From: Chryseobacterium sp.
GTDB lineage: Bacteria; Bacteroidota; Bacteroidia; Flavobacteriales; Weeksellaceae
Length of the DNA: 64,000 nucleotides
Direction: 5' to 3'
Assembly: GCF_008014695.1 (NCBI RefSeq)
Contig: NZ_VOXE01000002.1
Coordinates: 372,001 to 436,000 of the forward strand
Shown piece by piece: positions 1-9,721 of the stretch; within the stretch, counting starts at the first letter, position 1; every line of letters starts with the position of its first letter. The notes under the pieces were generated by a model. It was not told the origin of the DNA and did no database searches. It worked only from the letters and a program-made list of their open reading frames with translations. Both the position numbers and the translations under genes were made by a program.

Positions 1-738
1 CCCAAACAGAATATGGTATATATGGAATCTGACCGATCCGTCGCCGAAGAGCAGGTGAAGCAGGCCGTATTTGAAGGTTCCCGCCTTCAGTCAGGAGACC
101 TTCTGGACATCAAGGTAACCGCTTTCGATGAATATGCGGTTAGACCCTTTAACCTCCATTCAATGAATCAGGTGAGCAGTCCGGACGAAGTGGCCAATGC
201 TCAGGCGGCTCAGACCGCTCCTCAGGGGTACCTTATCGACAATGAAGGATATCTCTTTTTTCCGGTTCTGGGGAGAATTTTTGTAAAAGGAATGACGATG
301 GCACAGCTCCGGGAAGATCTGGAGAAACGCCTGCTGACCTACCTTTCCGATCCTCTGGTTTCCATACGTCAGCTTAATTTCAATGTAACGGTGCTGGGCG
401 AAGTCAAGAATCCGGGCCAGTATACAAGCGCCTCTGATAAAGTAACGCTGCTCCAGGCTTTGGGAATGGCGGGCGATATGACCGATTATGGGGACCGTAC
501 CCATGTGAAGCTGATCCGTACTGAAAACGGTGCTGATCAAACACATATTATTGATTTTACAGACAGAAATATCACCTCATCTCCCTATTATTATATGCAG
601 CAGAATGATGTACTGTATGTGGAGCCTGATGATATCAAGAAAAAATCCGCCAATGTGGATCCCAACCGTAACCTTGCCTTCCAGATAGGAGGGGTGGTTT
701 TGGGACTGGCTTCTATACTTATTACCTTATTAAGATAA
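1..738 (+). CDS. Wza-like polysaccharide export protein, locus A (5' end outside window)
   Basis: Outer-membrane polysaccharide export protein of the Poly_export/SLBB family, the channel partner of the Wzc-like kinase that follows 5 bases later. The first in-frame ATG is at 13, but the frame is open to base 1. The paralog at 41163 has a lipoprotein signal before the equivalent region, so the true start and lipobox should lie left of the window. Visible parts are the export domain (SGDLLDIKVTAFDE, then FFPVLGRIFVKGMT), an SLBB-type stretch (VTVLGEVKNPGQYTS, LLQALGMAGDMTDYG), and a hydrophobic C-terminal helix (IGGVVLGLASILITLL) typical of Bacteroidetes members. The family call is firm; which glycan it exports is inferred from the neighbours. 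Confidence 0.9.
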   Translation, partial: PKQNMVYMESDRSVAEEQVKQAVFEGSRLQSGDLLDIKVTAFDEYAVRPFNLHSMNQVSSPDEVANAQAAQTAPQGYLIDNEGYLFFPVLGRIFVKGMTMAQLREDLEKRLLTYLSDPLVSIRQLNFNVTVLGEVKNPGQYTSASDKVTLLQALGMAGDMTDYGDRTHVKLIRTENGADQTHIIDFTDRNITSSPYYYMQQNDVLYVEPDDIKKKSANVDPNRNLAFQIGGVVLGLASILITLLR

Positions 739-743
739 ACTGA

Positions 744-3089
744 ATGGAATTGACAGAAAATTTTTCGCAGACGCGGGACAGTGCTGATATTAAAAGACAG
801 ATCCAGCGCTACCTGCTCTATTGGCCCCTGTTCTTAGGTTTTGTATTGCTGGCTCTTCTGTTGGCCTGGATATACCTGCGTTATACGACACCTCAGTATA
901 TGAGCAAAGCTTCTCTTTATGTGAAAACCGCTGCCGGCACCCAGGGTGGGATGATGGGTCTTCAGGACTTTCAGAATATGGCTTTGCCCTCAGGGTTAAC
1001 CAGCAATGAAGTGGATAATGAGCTTTCAGTAATTAAATCGAAGCCCTTGTTGTACAATGTGGTAAAGAGTCTTAATTTGGAGATAAATGCAGTAAGTGAA
1101 GGCAATATAAAAGAAAGTGAACTTTACCAGCTGAGTCCTTTTCATGGTCAGATTCTTACCTTAAAATCTGCGCGTAATTTTACCTCTCAGTCTTATACCA
1201 TATCTCCGCTCGGAGCTAACGGTTTTAAACTGAAAGATGCTAAAAAGGAAATATCAGGGACTTTCGGCCGGCCGGTATTGACCGAATTTGGATCATTCAT
1301 CCTTACGAGAAACACAGCGGTTAAGTTTAATCAAACCCTAAAACTTAATATAGTCAACCCAAAAATAGTCGCTGATCAGCTTGAAGCCTCCATCAGTGTC
1401 ATCATCCCCCAGAAAAAATCCAGTATTATGGAACTATCCCGGGTGGAGACAGATCCCCTTAGGTCTGAGGATATCCTTAACGAGCTCATCAGACAGTATA
1501 ATGCGGATGCGATCAAGGATAAGAATGCCGAAGCCCTGGCTACTGCAGAGTTTATCGATGAAAGACTCGACCTTATTACACGGGAACTGGGTGGTATCGA
1601 ATCTCAGAAAGAAAATTTCAAACATGCCAATAAAATTGCTGACCTTGAGGTTCAGGCCAAACTGAGCCTGGAAAACGCCAGCGACAATACCAAAAAGATG
1701 CTTGATATCGGCACGCAATTGGAAATGGTAGATTCAGTCCTTCGTATTGCCAATTCTTCTGCCAATGACCAGCTTTTGCCGACCAATGTGGGCATGCCTT
1801 CGGGTCTCGATACCGTGATTGATGAATACAACCAGCTTGTACTGACGAGAAACCGGACGCTTAGACAGGCAACTCCATCGAATCCTGCTGTACAGCAGTT
1901 TAACCGCGATATTGCTTCCATGCGTAACCTCATTCGTGATAATTTACGAAAATCCCGTACGAGCCTACAGGTATCGATGGGTCAGATTCAGGACCAGATC
2001 TCAAAATCAGGTGCAGACCTCAGTAAATTTCCGCAACAGGAAAGGGTGTTCCGCAGTATTGAGAGACAACAGAATCTTAAAGAGGCCTTATTCCTTTATT
2101 TGCTTCAGAAAAGAGAGGAAACTTCCATTGGCCTCTCTGTGAAAACCCCGAAAGCCAAGATTGTTAATCCGGCTTATACGATTGGTTCTCCGGTAGCGCC
2201 TAAAAAAAATGTCATTTACCTTGCCGCAGCACTTCTGGGTCTTTTATTGCCTGCCGGGTTTCTTTATGGCCGTTTTGCATTAGATACTTATGTACACAGC
2301 CGCCGTCAAATACTTCAGGCATTGCCGGATGTACCCGTTGTTGGGGAAATACCAAATGCAGGCGAAGTTGACGGAGACCTTGTTAAGACAAATGATTTCT
2401 CTTCATTTGCCGAATCCTTCCGGATTATGCTGACGAATATGAAATTTGTACTGAAGAAGCCTTTGGACGGTTTGGCACCTGTTATCCTCGTATCTTCATC
2501 CGTGAAGGGTGAAGGAAAAACGACGATATCCGTCAATACTGCCTTATCCTTGTCTCAGAACCGGAAAGTACTCCTGATTGGAGCAGACATCCGAAACCCC
2601 CAGTTTAAGAGATTTATGAACCTTTCCAGTATTGGTCTTTCTGATTTTCTGGCCTCTTCCGACACATCGATACAGTCTTATATAGAGCCCTCGGGCTTAA
2701 ATGCCAATCTTGATGTGGTCCCAAGCGGCAGTATTGCCCCGAATCCGACCGAACTTCTGGCGGATCCTAAATTTGGACAGGTCCTTGATAATTTAAAACC
2801 ACACTACGACTATATCATTATTGACTCAGCACCAATGCTGATGGTGAGTGATACCTTCAATCTTCTGGGCTATATGGACCTTCTGCTCTATGTAATGCGC
2901 GCGGAACATACCGATAAAGATATGCTGGAATTTGCAGATCAGATGATGAGAGAAAATGCGAAGGGCAAGTTTGCCATTGTATTGAATGATGTTCGGAATA
3001 TCCATTTAAGTTACGGGAACAAATACGGGTACGGTTATTATACAGAAGGAACTAAAAAGAAAAAATGGTTTGAGTTTCTCAAACCGTAA
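744..3089 (+). CDS. Wzc-like polysaccharide co-polymerase / BY-type tyrosine kinase, locus A
   Basis: Inner-membrane chain-length regulator fused to a bacterial tyrosine kinase (781 aa), working with the exporter in front of it. The N-terminal Wzz domain has a first membrane helix near residues 27-48. A long periplasmic coiled region ends in the GNVR-type stretch RSIERQQNLKEALFLYLLQK, followed by a second helix near 490-510. The cytoplasmic kinase has Walker A (SSVKGEGKTT, about 585), Walker A' (LLIGADIRNP, about 610) and Walker B (YIIIDSAP, about 688). The C-terminus carries a tyrosine cluster (NKYGYGYYTEG), the expected autophosphorylation tail. It is a paralog of the gene at 41985. The length is normal for this fused Bacteroidetes form. 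Confidence 0.93.
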   Translation: MELTENFSQTRDSADIKRQIQRYLLYWPLFLGFVLLALLLAWIYLRYTTPQYMSKASLYVKTAAGTQGGMMGLQDFQNMALPSGLTSNEVDNELSVIKSKPLLYNVVKSLNLEINAVSEGNIKESELYQLSPFHGQILTLKSARNFTSQSYTISPLGANGFKLKDAKKEISGTFGRPVLTEFGSFILTRNTAVKFNQTLKLNIVNPKIVADQLEASISVIIPQKKSSIMELSRVETDPLRSEDILNELIRQYNADAIKDKNAEALATAEFIDERLDLITRELGGIESQKENFKHANKIADLEVQAKLSLENASDNTKKMLDIGTQLEMVDSVLRIANSSANDQLLPTNVGMPSGLDTVIDEYNQLVLTRNRTLRQATPSNPAVQQFNRDIASMRNLIRDNLRKSRTSLQVSMGQIQDQISKSGADLSKFPQQERVFRSIERQQNLKEALFLYLLQKREETSIGLSVKTPKAKIVNPAYTIGSPVAPKKNVIYLAAALLGLLLPAGFLYGRFALDTYVHSRRQILQALPDVPVVGEIPNAGEVDGDLVKTNDFSSFAESFRIMLTNMKFVLKKPLDGLAPVILVSSSVKGEGKTTISVNTALSLSQNRKVLLIGADIRNPQFKRFMNLSSIGLSDFLASSDTSIQSYIEPSGLNANLDVVPSGSIAPNPTELLADPKFGQVLDNLKPHYDYIIIDSAPMLMVSDTFNLLGYMDLLLYVMRAEHTDKDMLEFADQMMRENAKGKFAIVLNDVRNIHLSYGNKYGYGYYTEGTKKKKWFEFLKP

Positions 3090-3118
3090 TCCGGCTTCTT
3101 AACTATTAACCTTACTTC

Positions 3119-4483
3119 ATGCACCACGCTATTGCCGTCATCGGTCTCGGATATGTTGGATTGCCTTTGGCCCGGCTCTTTGCTGAGCGCTACGGTGTAG
3201 TAGGTTTCGATATTGATCCGAGACGGATTCAGGAGCTTAAGCAGGGAAGAGATTCGACGGGCGAAATTTCAGAAGGTGCTCTGAACAAAGTCCTGCTTTC
3301 ACACGGTCCTTTTTCGTGCTTTTCAAAAGATAAAGTGTCTGCGGTCTTATCGCCAGATATCGGTTTGTACTGTTCTGCAGACCCTGAAACGCTGCGTGAA
3401 GCCAATACCTTTATTGTTACTGTTCCCACACCAGTAGATAAAAATAATATTCCAGATCTTACGTATTTGTATGAGGCTTCTGAAATTGTGGGCAGGGTGC
3501 TGAAAAACGGCGATTTGGTGATTTATGAATCCACTGTATATCCGGGAGTGACGGAGGAGGAATGCATCCCAATCCTGGAGCGTATTTCCGGACTGAAATT
3601 TAATGAGGATTTTTATTGCGGTTATTCACCGGAAAGAATTAATCCGGGAGATAAAGAAAAGACAGTTGAGAAAATTATCAAGGTAACTTCGGGCTCTACG
3701 CCTGAAAGCGCTACGATTGTAGATGCTCTGTACAAGACTGTTATCACTGCAGGCACCCATCTCGTGTCCTCAATCAAAATTGCGGAAGCATGCAAAGTCA
3801 TTGAAAATGCCCAGCGCGACATCAATATTGCTTTCGTTAATGAACTGTCTAAGATTTTTTCCCTTATGAATCTCGATACGCAAGAGATTCTGAGTGCCGC
3901 AAGTACCAAATGGAACTTCCTTCCATTTAAACCTGGACTAGTTGGTGGTCATTGTATAGGAGTGGACCCATTTTTTTTAGCTGATAAAGCAGTTAAAGTC
4001 GGACATTATTCTGAGCTCATATTTGCAGCACGACGTGTTAATGATTCCATGGGATTATATGTGGCAGATCAGGTTTTAAAGGCAATGATCAGGAAGGGGA
4101 TGATTATAAAAGGCGCTGAGGTTCTTATCATGGGATTCGCCTATAAAGAAAACTGTGCCGACTTCCGGAATACAAAAGTTATTGATATCATCAGGACATT
4201 AGAAGAATACGAGATAAAAGTTAGGACCTGCGATCCTTTGGTAAACGCTGCGGAAGTGCAGAAGGACTTTGGCATTATTGTGCAAACGGAAATCCCTGAG
4301 ATTACAGATGGAGACATTAAATCCTCTCGATCTCATTCTTTAACACTGAAATATGACGCCGTCATCCTTGCTGTCGCACATGAAGTATATTTAGACCAGG
4401 ACTTTAGGAAATATCTGAAACCACACGGTGTTCTATATGATGTAAAAGGTTTGATAAAACAGGAAGTCGATGGCAGACTGTAA
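3119..4483 (+). CDS. UDP-N-acetylhexosamine 6-dehydrogenase (TviB/WbpO-like)
   Basis: UDP-sugar dehydrogenase of the UDP-glucose/GDP-mannose family, oxidising C6 of a UDP-N-acetylhexosamine to the uronic acid with two NAD+. The Rossmann motif is VIGLGYVGLP (residues 7-16). The catalytic cysteine sits in GGHCIGVDPFF (about residue 278), with the substrate-binding lysine region SSIKIAEACKVIENAQRD before it. All three domains are present in 454 aa, a normal length. The GVDPFF context and overall sequence resemble TviB/WbpO-type enzymes acting on UDP-GlcNAc or UDP-GalNAc rather than UDP-glucose dehydrogenase. It starts 29 bases after the kinase and is probably in the same operon. The exact substrate cannot be read from sequence. 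Confidence 0.88.
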   Translation: MHHAIAVIGLGYVGLPLARLFAERYGVVGFDIDPRRIQELKQGRDSTGEISEGALNKVLLSHGPFSCFSKDKVSAVLSPDIGLYCSADPETLREANTFIVTVPTPVDKNNIPDLTYLYEASEIVGRVLKNGDLVIYESTVYPGVTEEECIPILERISGLKFNEDFYCGYSPERINPGDKEKTVEKIIKVTSGSTPESATIVDALYKTVITAGTHLVSSIKIAEACKVIENAQRDINIAFVNELSKIFSLMNLDTQEILSAASTKWNFLPFKPGLVGGHCIGVDPFFLADKAVKVGHYSELIFAARRVNDSMGLYVADQVLKAMIRKGMIIKGAEVLIMGFAYKENCADFRNTKVIDIIRTLEEYEIKVRTCDPLVNAAEVQKDFGIIVQTEIPEITDGDIKSSRSHSLTLKYDAVILAVAHEVYLDQDFRKYLKPHGVLYDVKGLIKQEVDGRL

Positions 4484-4579
4484 ATTTTTTATTGATACAA
4501 TAATAGAATTAGGTAATTTTTATATAAATTTAGTAACTCATTGATTTGCCAGAATCAAGATAACAAAGAAACCAACAGA

Positions 4580-5785
4580 ATGAATAAAATTCCATACGGA
4601 CGTCAAAACATAACGGATGAGGACATCCAGGCAGTAGTTGAAGTATTAAAATCCGATATGCTGACGCAGGGGCCAACCATTAAAAAATTCGAAGATCATT
4701 TTGCAGATTATATTGGTGCCAAGTATGCAGTTGCAGTATCTAACGGAACTGCAGCGCTGCATATCAGCGTATTGGCACTCGGTATAAAACCGGGAGATAA
4801 AGTGATTACCACTCCTATTACTTTTGTTGCCTCGGCAAACTGTGTAAAATATTGCGGCGGAGATGTTGTTTTTGCGGACATCGATCCTGAAACTTATCTT
4901 TTGGACATCAACAAGGTCAGAGAATTGGTAGAAAGCTCGCCCAAGGGGACTTATAAAGGAATTATACCGGTAGATTTTGCCGGACGTGCTAATGATCTGG
5001 AAGAATTCAGAAAACTTGCCGATGAGTACGATATGTGGATTCTTGAAGATTCCTGCCATTCACCGGGTGGATTTTTTGTAGATAGCGATGGGAAAAATCA
5101 AAACTGTGGTAACGGAAATTTTGCAGATCTTGCTGTTTTCTCTTTTCATCCTGTAAAGCATATTGCCTGTGGTGAAGGGGGCATGATCACCACTAATGAT
5201 GAAGAACTGTACAAAGAACTGAACAGACTACGTTCGCATGGAATTACGAAATTTGATGATGTTTATTTGAATTCTATAGAATTTGCAAACGGAGGAAACA
5301 GTGGCGAAACACAGTATCCAGGCTGGTATATGGAAATGCAGAATTTAGGATATAATTACCGGTTGACCGATTTTCAGGCAGCCTTGGGCCTGAGCCAATT
5401 AAACAGAGCAGATGAGGGACTTGTTAAAAGGCGCGCAATTGCCCAAACTTACCTTGCGGCATTTCAGAACCAGCCATTTATAAAAGGACAGTCTGGGGTA
5501 ATTGAAGGGCACGCTTATCATCTGTATGTAATTGAGGTGGAAAACAGACTGGAATTATATGAATATCTCAGAACAAAAGATATATTGGCACAAATCCATT
5601 ATATTCCTGCCCATTTAATGCCTTATTACAAACAGTTTGGCTGGAAGGAAGGAGATATGCCTCATGCCGAGAATTATTATAAGAACTGTATCAGTCTGCC
5701 TATGTATCCTACTTTGTTAAAAGAGGAACTCGACTTTGTTATCAATACAATTAAAGAATTTTACAGTAAGGATCTTAATGTATGA
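4580..5785 (+). CDS. pseC: PseC-like UDP-4-keto-6-deoxy-sugar aminotransferase
   Basis: PLP-dependent DegT/DnrJ/EryC1 aminotransferase resembling PseC, which converts UDP-2-acetamido-2,6-dideoxy-L-arabino-hexos-4-ulose to the 4-amino sugar in pseudaminic acid synthesis. I chose the ATG at 4580 (MNKIPYGRQNITDED) over an upstream TTG at 4541 because family members begin here. Seen: SNGTAALH for cofactor phosphate binding, EDSCHSPGG with the PLP-ring aspartate, and the Schiff-base lysine in FHPVKHIACGEGG (about residue 192). It heads a tightly overlapping run of genes to 12138. No pseB lies next to it; capE at 23364 could supply its substrate. PseC rather than LegC or PglE is a judgement from the active-site stretch. 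Confidence 0.85.
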   Translation: MNKIPYGRQNITDEDIQAVVEVLKSDMLTQGPTIKKFEDHFADYIGAKYAVAVSNGTAALHISVLALGIKPGDKVITTPITFVASANCVKYCGGDVVFADIDPETYLLDINKVRELVESSPKGTYKGIIPVDFAGRANDLEEFRKLADEYDMWILEDSCHSPGGFFVDSDGKNQNCGNGNFADLAVFSFHPVKHIACGEGGMITTNDEELYKELNRLRSHGITKFDDVYLNSIEFANGGNSGETQYPGWYMEMQNLGYNYRLTDFQAALGLSQLNRADEGLVKRRAIAQTYLAAFQNQPFIKGQSGVIEGHAYHLYVIEVENRLELYEYLRTKDILAQIHYIPAHLMPYYKQFGWKEGDMPHAENYYKNCISLPMYPTLLKEELDFVINTIKEFYSKDLNV

Positions 5786-6648
5786 ATAAACTTATCCTGG
5801 GAACGGTTCAGATGGGCTTGGATTATGGAATTAACAACAGTTCGGGAAAAATATCTTTGGAGGACAGCTGTTTAATTCTGGCAAAAGCATTTGAGTTGGG
5901 TATAGAGACTTTAGATACCGCCGAAGCTTATGGGAATGCCCATGAAGTAATTGGTCACTTTCATTCAGGCAATCCTGAAAGTCAATTTAAAGTTATTACA
6001 AAGGTTCCGCATGACCTGGTTGCGGGAGAAATAGAGCAAAAAATACAATCGTACATACAGGATTTAAATGTTGACTGTTTAGAAGTTTTAATGTTTCATT
6101 CTTTTGATTCATATGAAGATAATAAATCAGCTCTGGAGGTTTTGAATAATTTGAAAGACCAGGGTTTGATTAAACATATTGGTGTTTCTGTTTATACAAA
6201 TAGTCAGATAGAGTCTTTGTTGTTGGATGACAATATTACCGTTGTTCAAATGCCTTTTAATTTATTAGACAATGAAACCGTTAGAGGCGATCTGATGAAA
6301 AAATTAAAAGAAAAAGGAAAAATGATCCACACCAGATCGGCTTTCCTGCAAGGATTATTCTTTAAGACACAATTCGAAAACAACAGCATATCTCAAAAAT
6401 TATCGGAGGAGTTAACGGCAATTAAAGATATATCCTATGAGGCCAATACGGACATTTCCAATTTAGCATTAAGCTATTGCCTCAGTCAGGAAAATATAGA
6501 TCAAGTGCTGATAGGGGTGGATTCGGTTAGTCAGTTGAAAGAAAATGTAAAAGCATTGGATTATAAAATAGATCAGCGGACCATCTCCAGAATAAATTCG
6601 TTAAAAGTTAAAGATTTAGATTTGTTAAATCCATCATTATGGAAATAA
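5782..6648 (+). CDS. Aldo/keto reductase in nonulosonate-like cassette
   Basis: Cytoplasmic NAD(P)H-dependent aldo/keto reductase (288 aa, TIM barrel). The catalytic tetrad of the family is visible as Asp45 and Tyr50 (LDTAEAYGN), Lys74 (VITKVPHD) and His106 (MFHSFD). It overlaps pseC by 4 bases (ATGA), so translation is coupled. Such reductases are not part of the core pseudaminate route, so it probably reduces or oxidises a keto or aldehyde group on a sugar precursor, or on the substrate of the aminomutase-like enzyme at 7400. That role is inference from position; the family assignment is firm. Confidence 0.85.
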   Translation: MNKLILGTVQMGLDYGINNSSGKISLEDSCLILAKAFELGIETLDTAEAYGNAHEVIGHFHSGNPESQFKVITKVPHDLVAGEIEQKIQSYIQDLNVDCLEVLMFHSFDSYEDNKSALEVLNNLKDQGLIKHIGVSVYTNSQIESLLLDDNITVVQMPFNLLDNETVRGDLMKKLKEKGKMIHTRSAFLQGLFFKTQFENNSISQKLSEELTAIKDISYEANTDISNLALSYCLSQENIDQVLIGVDSVSQLKENVKALDYKIDQRTISRINSLKVKDLDLLNPSLWK

Positions 6649-7400
6649 AAACGATATTAATTACTCAGGCCAGATCCGGAAGCACCAGATTACCTGGCAA
6701 AGTGCTGAAAGAGATTGCAGGAAAATCATTACTTCAGATTCATTTGGAAAGACTGAAAAAATGCAGAAATGTTTCCGAAATTATTGTTGCCACTACAGTT
6801 AATCAAGAAGATCATGTCATTTACGACAAAGCGAACGAATGGGGATTCTCTGCCTTCAGAGGATCAGAGTCAGATGTGTTGGACCGTTTTTATCAGGCGG
6901 TAAAAGATAAAAACGCCGATTGGATCGTTAGGGTTACCTCTGATTGTCCGCTTATAGATCCAGAATTAGTAGATAAAGTAATTGCGTTCAGTCAGGAAAA
7001 AGACATAGACTATGGGTCAAATGTCTTGGTTGAAAATTTCCCTGACGGGCAGGACATAGAAGTTTTTAAATTTGCAGCATTAGAGAGTGCCTGGAAAAAT
7101 GCAATATTGCTATCGGAACGTGAACATGTAACTCCGTATATCAGAAATCATTCGGATTTTAATGGAGGAAGTTTATTTCAGGCCGCTAATTTCCCATGCC
7201 AGGCAGATTATTCTAAAATAAGAATGACTGTTGATGAAAGCAGGGATTTTGACCTGATTAAAATTTTAATAGATCAATTAGGGGTTGAAAAATCCTGGAT
7301 AGAATATACAAATTATATTATTGATAATAATCTGGGTACCGTGAACGGTCAGATTATTAGAAATGAAGGGTTGATAAAATCTTTAAAAAATGATAACTAA
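6639..7400 (+). CDS. SpsF/PseF-like cytidylyltransferase
   Basis: Nucleotidyltransferase of the CMP-KDO/CMP-NeuNAc synthetase family, closest in form to SpsF of spore-coat polysaccharide synthesis and to PseF. It would activate a nonulosonic acid as the CMP-sugar. The N-terminal signature is ITQARSGSTRLPGKVL (residues 8-23), followed by VRVTSDCPLIDPEL (about 97-110) with the metal/nucleotide-binding acidic residues, and SEREHVTPYIR. At 253 aa the length is normal. It starts inside the end of the aldo/keto reductase gene. In the Bacillus sps operon the same combination (SpsC aminotransferase, SpsE synthase, SpsF) occurs, which supports the call. CMP-sugar specificity is inferred. Confidence 0.82.
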   Translation: MEIKTILITQARSGSTRLPGKVLKEIAGKSLLQIHLERLKKCRNVSEIIVATTVNQEDHVIYDKANEWGFSAFRGSESDVLDRFYQAVKDKNADWIVRVTSDCPLIDPELVDKVIAFSQEKDIDYGSNVLVENFPDGQDIEVFKFAALESAWKNAILLSEREHVTPYIRNHSDFNGGSLFQAANFPCQADYSKIRMTVDESRDFDLIKILIDQLGVEKSWIEYTNYIIDNNLGTVNGQIIRNEGLIKSLKNDN

Positions 7401-8710
7401 TGGGAACAGGACAGGAATTATATAAAAAAGCGAAAACGTTGATTCCGGGAGGCACAATGTTGCTTTCAAAACGGCCGGAAATGTTTTTGCCGGACCAATG
7501 GCCTTCATATTTTTCAAAAGCCAAAGGAATAAGCGTTTGGGACTTGGACGGTAAAGAATTACTGGATATGTCGATAATGGGTATTGGTACCAATACGCTT
7601 GGCTACGGTAATGATGAAGTGGACCAGGCGGTGATCGAAACAGTTAAAAATGGAAATATGTCCACACTTAACTGTCCAGAAGAAGTTTATTTGGCTGAAA
7701 AATTAATTGAAATTAATCCCTGGGCAGATATGGTCCGTTTGGCCCGTAGTGGCGGTGAGGCCAATTCTATTGCGATTCGGATCGCCCGTGCTGCATCTGG
7801 CAGAGATAAAGTCGCGATCTGTGGATATCACGGCTGGCATGACTGGTATTTATCTGCCAATCACAATGGTGGGGGTGATGATTTGTCAGGCCATCTGCTC
7901 GCAGGGCTCAGTCCAAAAGGGGTGCCTAAGAATTTAAAAGATACCGTTTACCCTTTCAATTATAATAATTACGAAGAATTACTGACCATTGTTGAAAACA
8001 ATGATATTGGTGTGATTAAAATGGAAGTGGTTCGTAATTTCGGGCCCGAAGATAATTTTCTTCAGAAAGTCCGGGATCTGGCAACGGCAAAAGGCATTGT
8101 TTTGATTTTTGACGAATGTACATCCGGTTTCAGAGAAACTTTCGGAGGAATTTATAAAAAGTATGGAGTGGAGCCCGATATGGCCATGTATGGAAAAACC
8201 ATTGGCAACGGGTATGCTTTAACTGCAGTAGTAGGCAGGAGAGAAGTAATGGAAGCAGCACAGACCACCTTTATCAGCAGTACCTTCTGGACCGAAAGAA
8301 TTGGTCCGACTGCGGCGCTGGCTACATTAAAGGTCATGGAGCGCGTAAAATCCTGGGAGATTATAACGGAGAACGGAAATAAGATGAGAAAAGGATGGCA
8401 AAAATTAGCGGACGCCCATCATCTGGAAATTTCGATTTCCGGAATCCCATCGCTGAGTACCTACAGTTTCAACAGTCCTGATGCCTTAGCGTATAAAACG
8501 CTGATTGCACAGGAAATGTTAAAGAAAGGATTTTTGGCAAGTACCAATTTCTATGCTTCAACCGCTCACAATGACGAAAATCTGGATTGGTATTTTAATG
8601 CTTTAGAAACGGTTTATCAACAGATTTCACGTTGTGAAAAAGGAGAATTGCAGATCGCTGATCTGTTAGAAGGCCCTGTTTGCCATGGCGGTTTTAAAAG
8701 ATTGAATTAA
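7400..8710 (+). CDS. Glutamate-1-semialdehyde aminomutase-like class III aminotransferase
   Basis: PLP enzyme of aminotransferase class III, most like glutamate-1-semialdehyde 2,1-aminomutase (436 aa). Seen: SGGEANSIAIRIAR for phosphate binding, YHGWHDWY (143-150), DECTSGFR with the cofactor aspartate (Asp238), and the Schiff-base lysine Lys266 in MYGKTIGNGY. Its start shares one base with the stop of the gene before (TAATG). Its place within the cassette argues against a haem-biosynthesis role. More likely it transaminates or isomerises an amino group on a sugar intermediate, adding an amine beyond the one from PseC. The family is certain; the substrate is unknown. Confidence 0.85.
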   Translation: MGTGQELYKKAKTLIPGGTMLLSKRPEMFLPDQWPSYFSKAKGISVWDLDGKELLDMSIMGIGTNTLGYGNDEVDQAVIETVKNGNMSTLNCPEEVYLAEKLIEINPWADMVRLARSGGEANSIAIRIARAASGRDKVAICGYHGWHDWYLSANHNGGGDDLSGHLLAGLSPKGVPKNLKDTVYPFNYNNYEELLTIVENNDIGVIKMEVVRNFGPEDNFLQKVRDLATAKGIVLIFDECTSGFRETFGGIYKKYGVEPDMAMYGKTIGNGYALTAVVGRREVMEAAQTTFISSTFWTERIGPTAALATLKVMERVKSWEIITENGNKMRKGWQKLADAHHLEISISGIPSLSTYSFNSPDALAYKTLIAQEMLKKGFLASTNFYASTAHNDENLDWYFNALETVYQQISRCEKGELQIADLLEGPVCHGGFKRLN

Positions 8711-8712
8711 AA

Positions 8713-9273
8713 ATGAGACGTTATAATTTTTTAACCAATTCGATTTTTGAACAGGAGCCGTTTGCAATTGTTCCAATTCGTTATGAAGACCGTTTTGCAA
8801 TTATGAAGTGGCGAAATGAGCAAATCTATCATTTACGCCAAAACAAACCGCTTACCGTTGAGGACCAGGAAAATTATTTTAAAAAAGTAGTTGAAAATCT
8901 TTTCGAACAGGATCGACCAAATCAAATTCTATTCTCATATCTTGAAAATGAAGTTTGCATCGGCTATGGCGGATTAGTCCATATCAACTGGATCGACAGG
9001 AATGCGGAAATCTCATTTGTTTTAAATAGTGAACTGCAAGGAGAAGATTTCCATAAACACTGGTGTGTTTTTTTGAACTTAATAGAACGTGTCGCTTTTA
9101 AAGAATTACATTTTCACAAGATTTTTACTTATGCTTTTGATTTGAGACCGCATTTGTATAAATCTCTTGAAGTTAGCGGTTTTCATAAGGAAGCTACCCT
9201 GAAGGAACATTGTTTTTTTGAAAGTTCCTATAAAGATGTAATTATCCATGCAAAATTTAATAAAAATGTATAA
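8713..9273 (+). CDS. GNAT N-acetyltransferase (possible PseH role)
   Basis: GNAT-fold acyltransferase (186 aa) using acyl-CoA to acylate an amino group. The fold is suggested by IVPIRYEDRFAIMKWRNEQ at the N-terminus, the central strands CIGYGGLVHINWIDRNAEISF, and the C-terminal KIFTYAFDLRPHLYKSLEVSGF, which is the usual acceptor-side segment. It starts 2 bases after the aminomutase-like gene. In a pseudaminate-type pathway PseH acetylates the 4-amino group made by PseC, and this is one of two candidates here. The motif A pyrophosphate loop is weak by eye, so donor use is less certain than the fold. Confidence 0.72.
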   Translation: MRRYNFLTNSIFEQEPFAIVPIRYEDRFAIMKWRNEQIYHLRQNKPLTVEDQENYFKKVVENLFEQDRPNQILFSYLENEVCIGYGGLVHINWIDRNAEISFVLNSELQGEDFHKHWCVFLNLIERVAFKELHFHKIFTYAFDLRPHLYKSLEVSGFHKEATLKEHCFFESSYKDVIIHAKFNKNV

Positions 9274-9709
9274 TCAAACACTGTTTCTAAGAGAAGCAAC
9301 TGAAAATGATGCAGAGTTATTATTTGGCTGGGTAAATGAAGAGAATGTTAGAAAAAATTCAATTCGTCAGGAGCCGGTTACATGGGATAACCATATCAAA
9401 TGGTTAGCCAAAAAGCTTAACAGTCCCGAAACAAAACTCTTCATACTGTGTTCTGAAAACGAAGCACTGGGTCAAATAAGAGTTGATAAAAAGGATTTAT
9501 ATTGGGAAATTGATTATTCTGTTGATTATCAATATAGAGGGAAAGGTCTTGGGAAAGAAATTGTGAGGTTGCTTATAAAGAAATTGGAAAATTACAAATT
9601 GAAAGCAACTGTTAAAAAACAAAATAAAGCGTCAATAAATGTATTTGTGAATTTGGGATTCAAAAAAATACAAATTGAAAGTGATGATTTTGAGTATTTT
9701 GAGTATTAA
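9266..9709 (+). CDS. GNAT N-acetyltransferase
   Basis: Second GNAT-fold acyltransferase of the cassette (about 147 aa from this start). Acetyl-CoA motif A is clear as VDYQYRGKGLGKEIVRLL, and the C-terminal segment NKASINVFVNLGFKKI is typical. I prefer the ATG at 9266 (MYNQTLFLREATEND) to the one at 9248 because the beta-1 strand of the fold begins directly after it; either gives an overlap with the gene before. Together with the previous gene it could acylate the two amino groups of a diamino sugar. Low GC compared with the dehydrogenase and kinase upstream is visible by eye. Confidence 0.78.
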   Translation: MYNQTLFLREATENDAELLFGWVNEENVRKNSIRQEPVTWDNHIKWLAKKLNSPETKLFILCSENEALGQIRVDKKDLYWEIDYSVDYQYRGKGLGKEIVRLLIKKLENYKLKATVKKQNKASINVFVNLGFKKIQIESDDFEYFEY

Positions 9710-9721
9710 AATAAATTAATC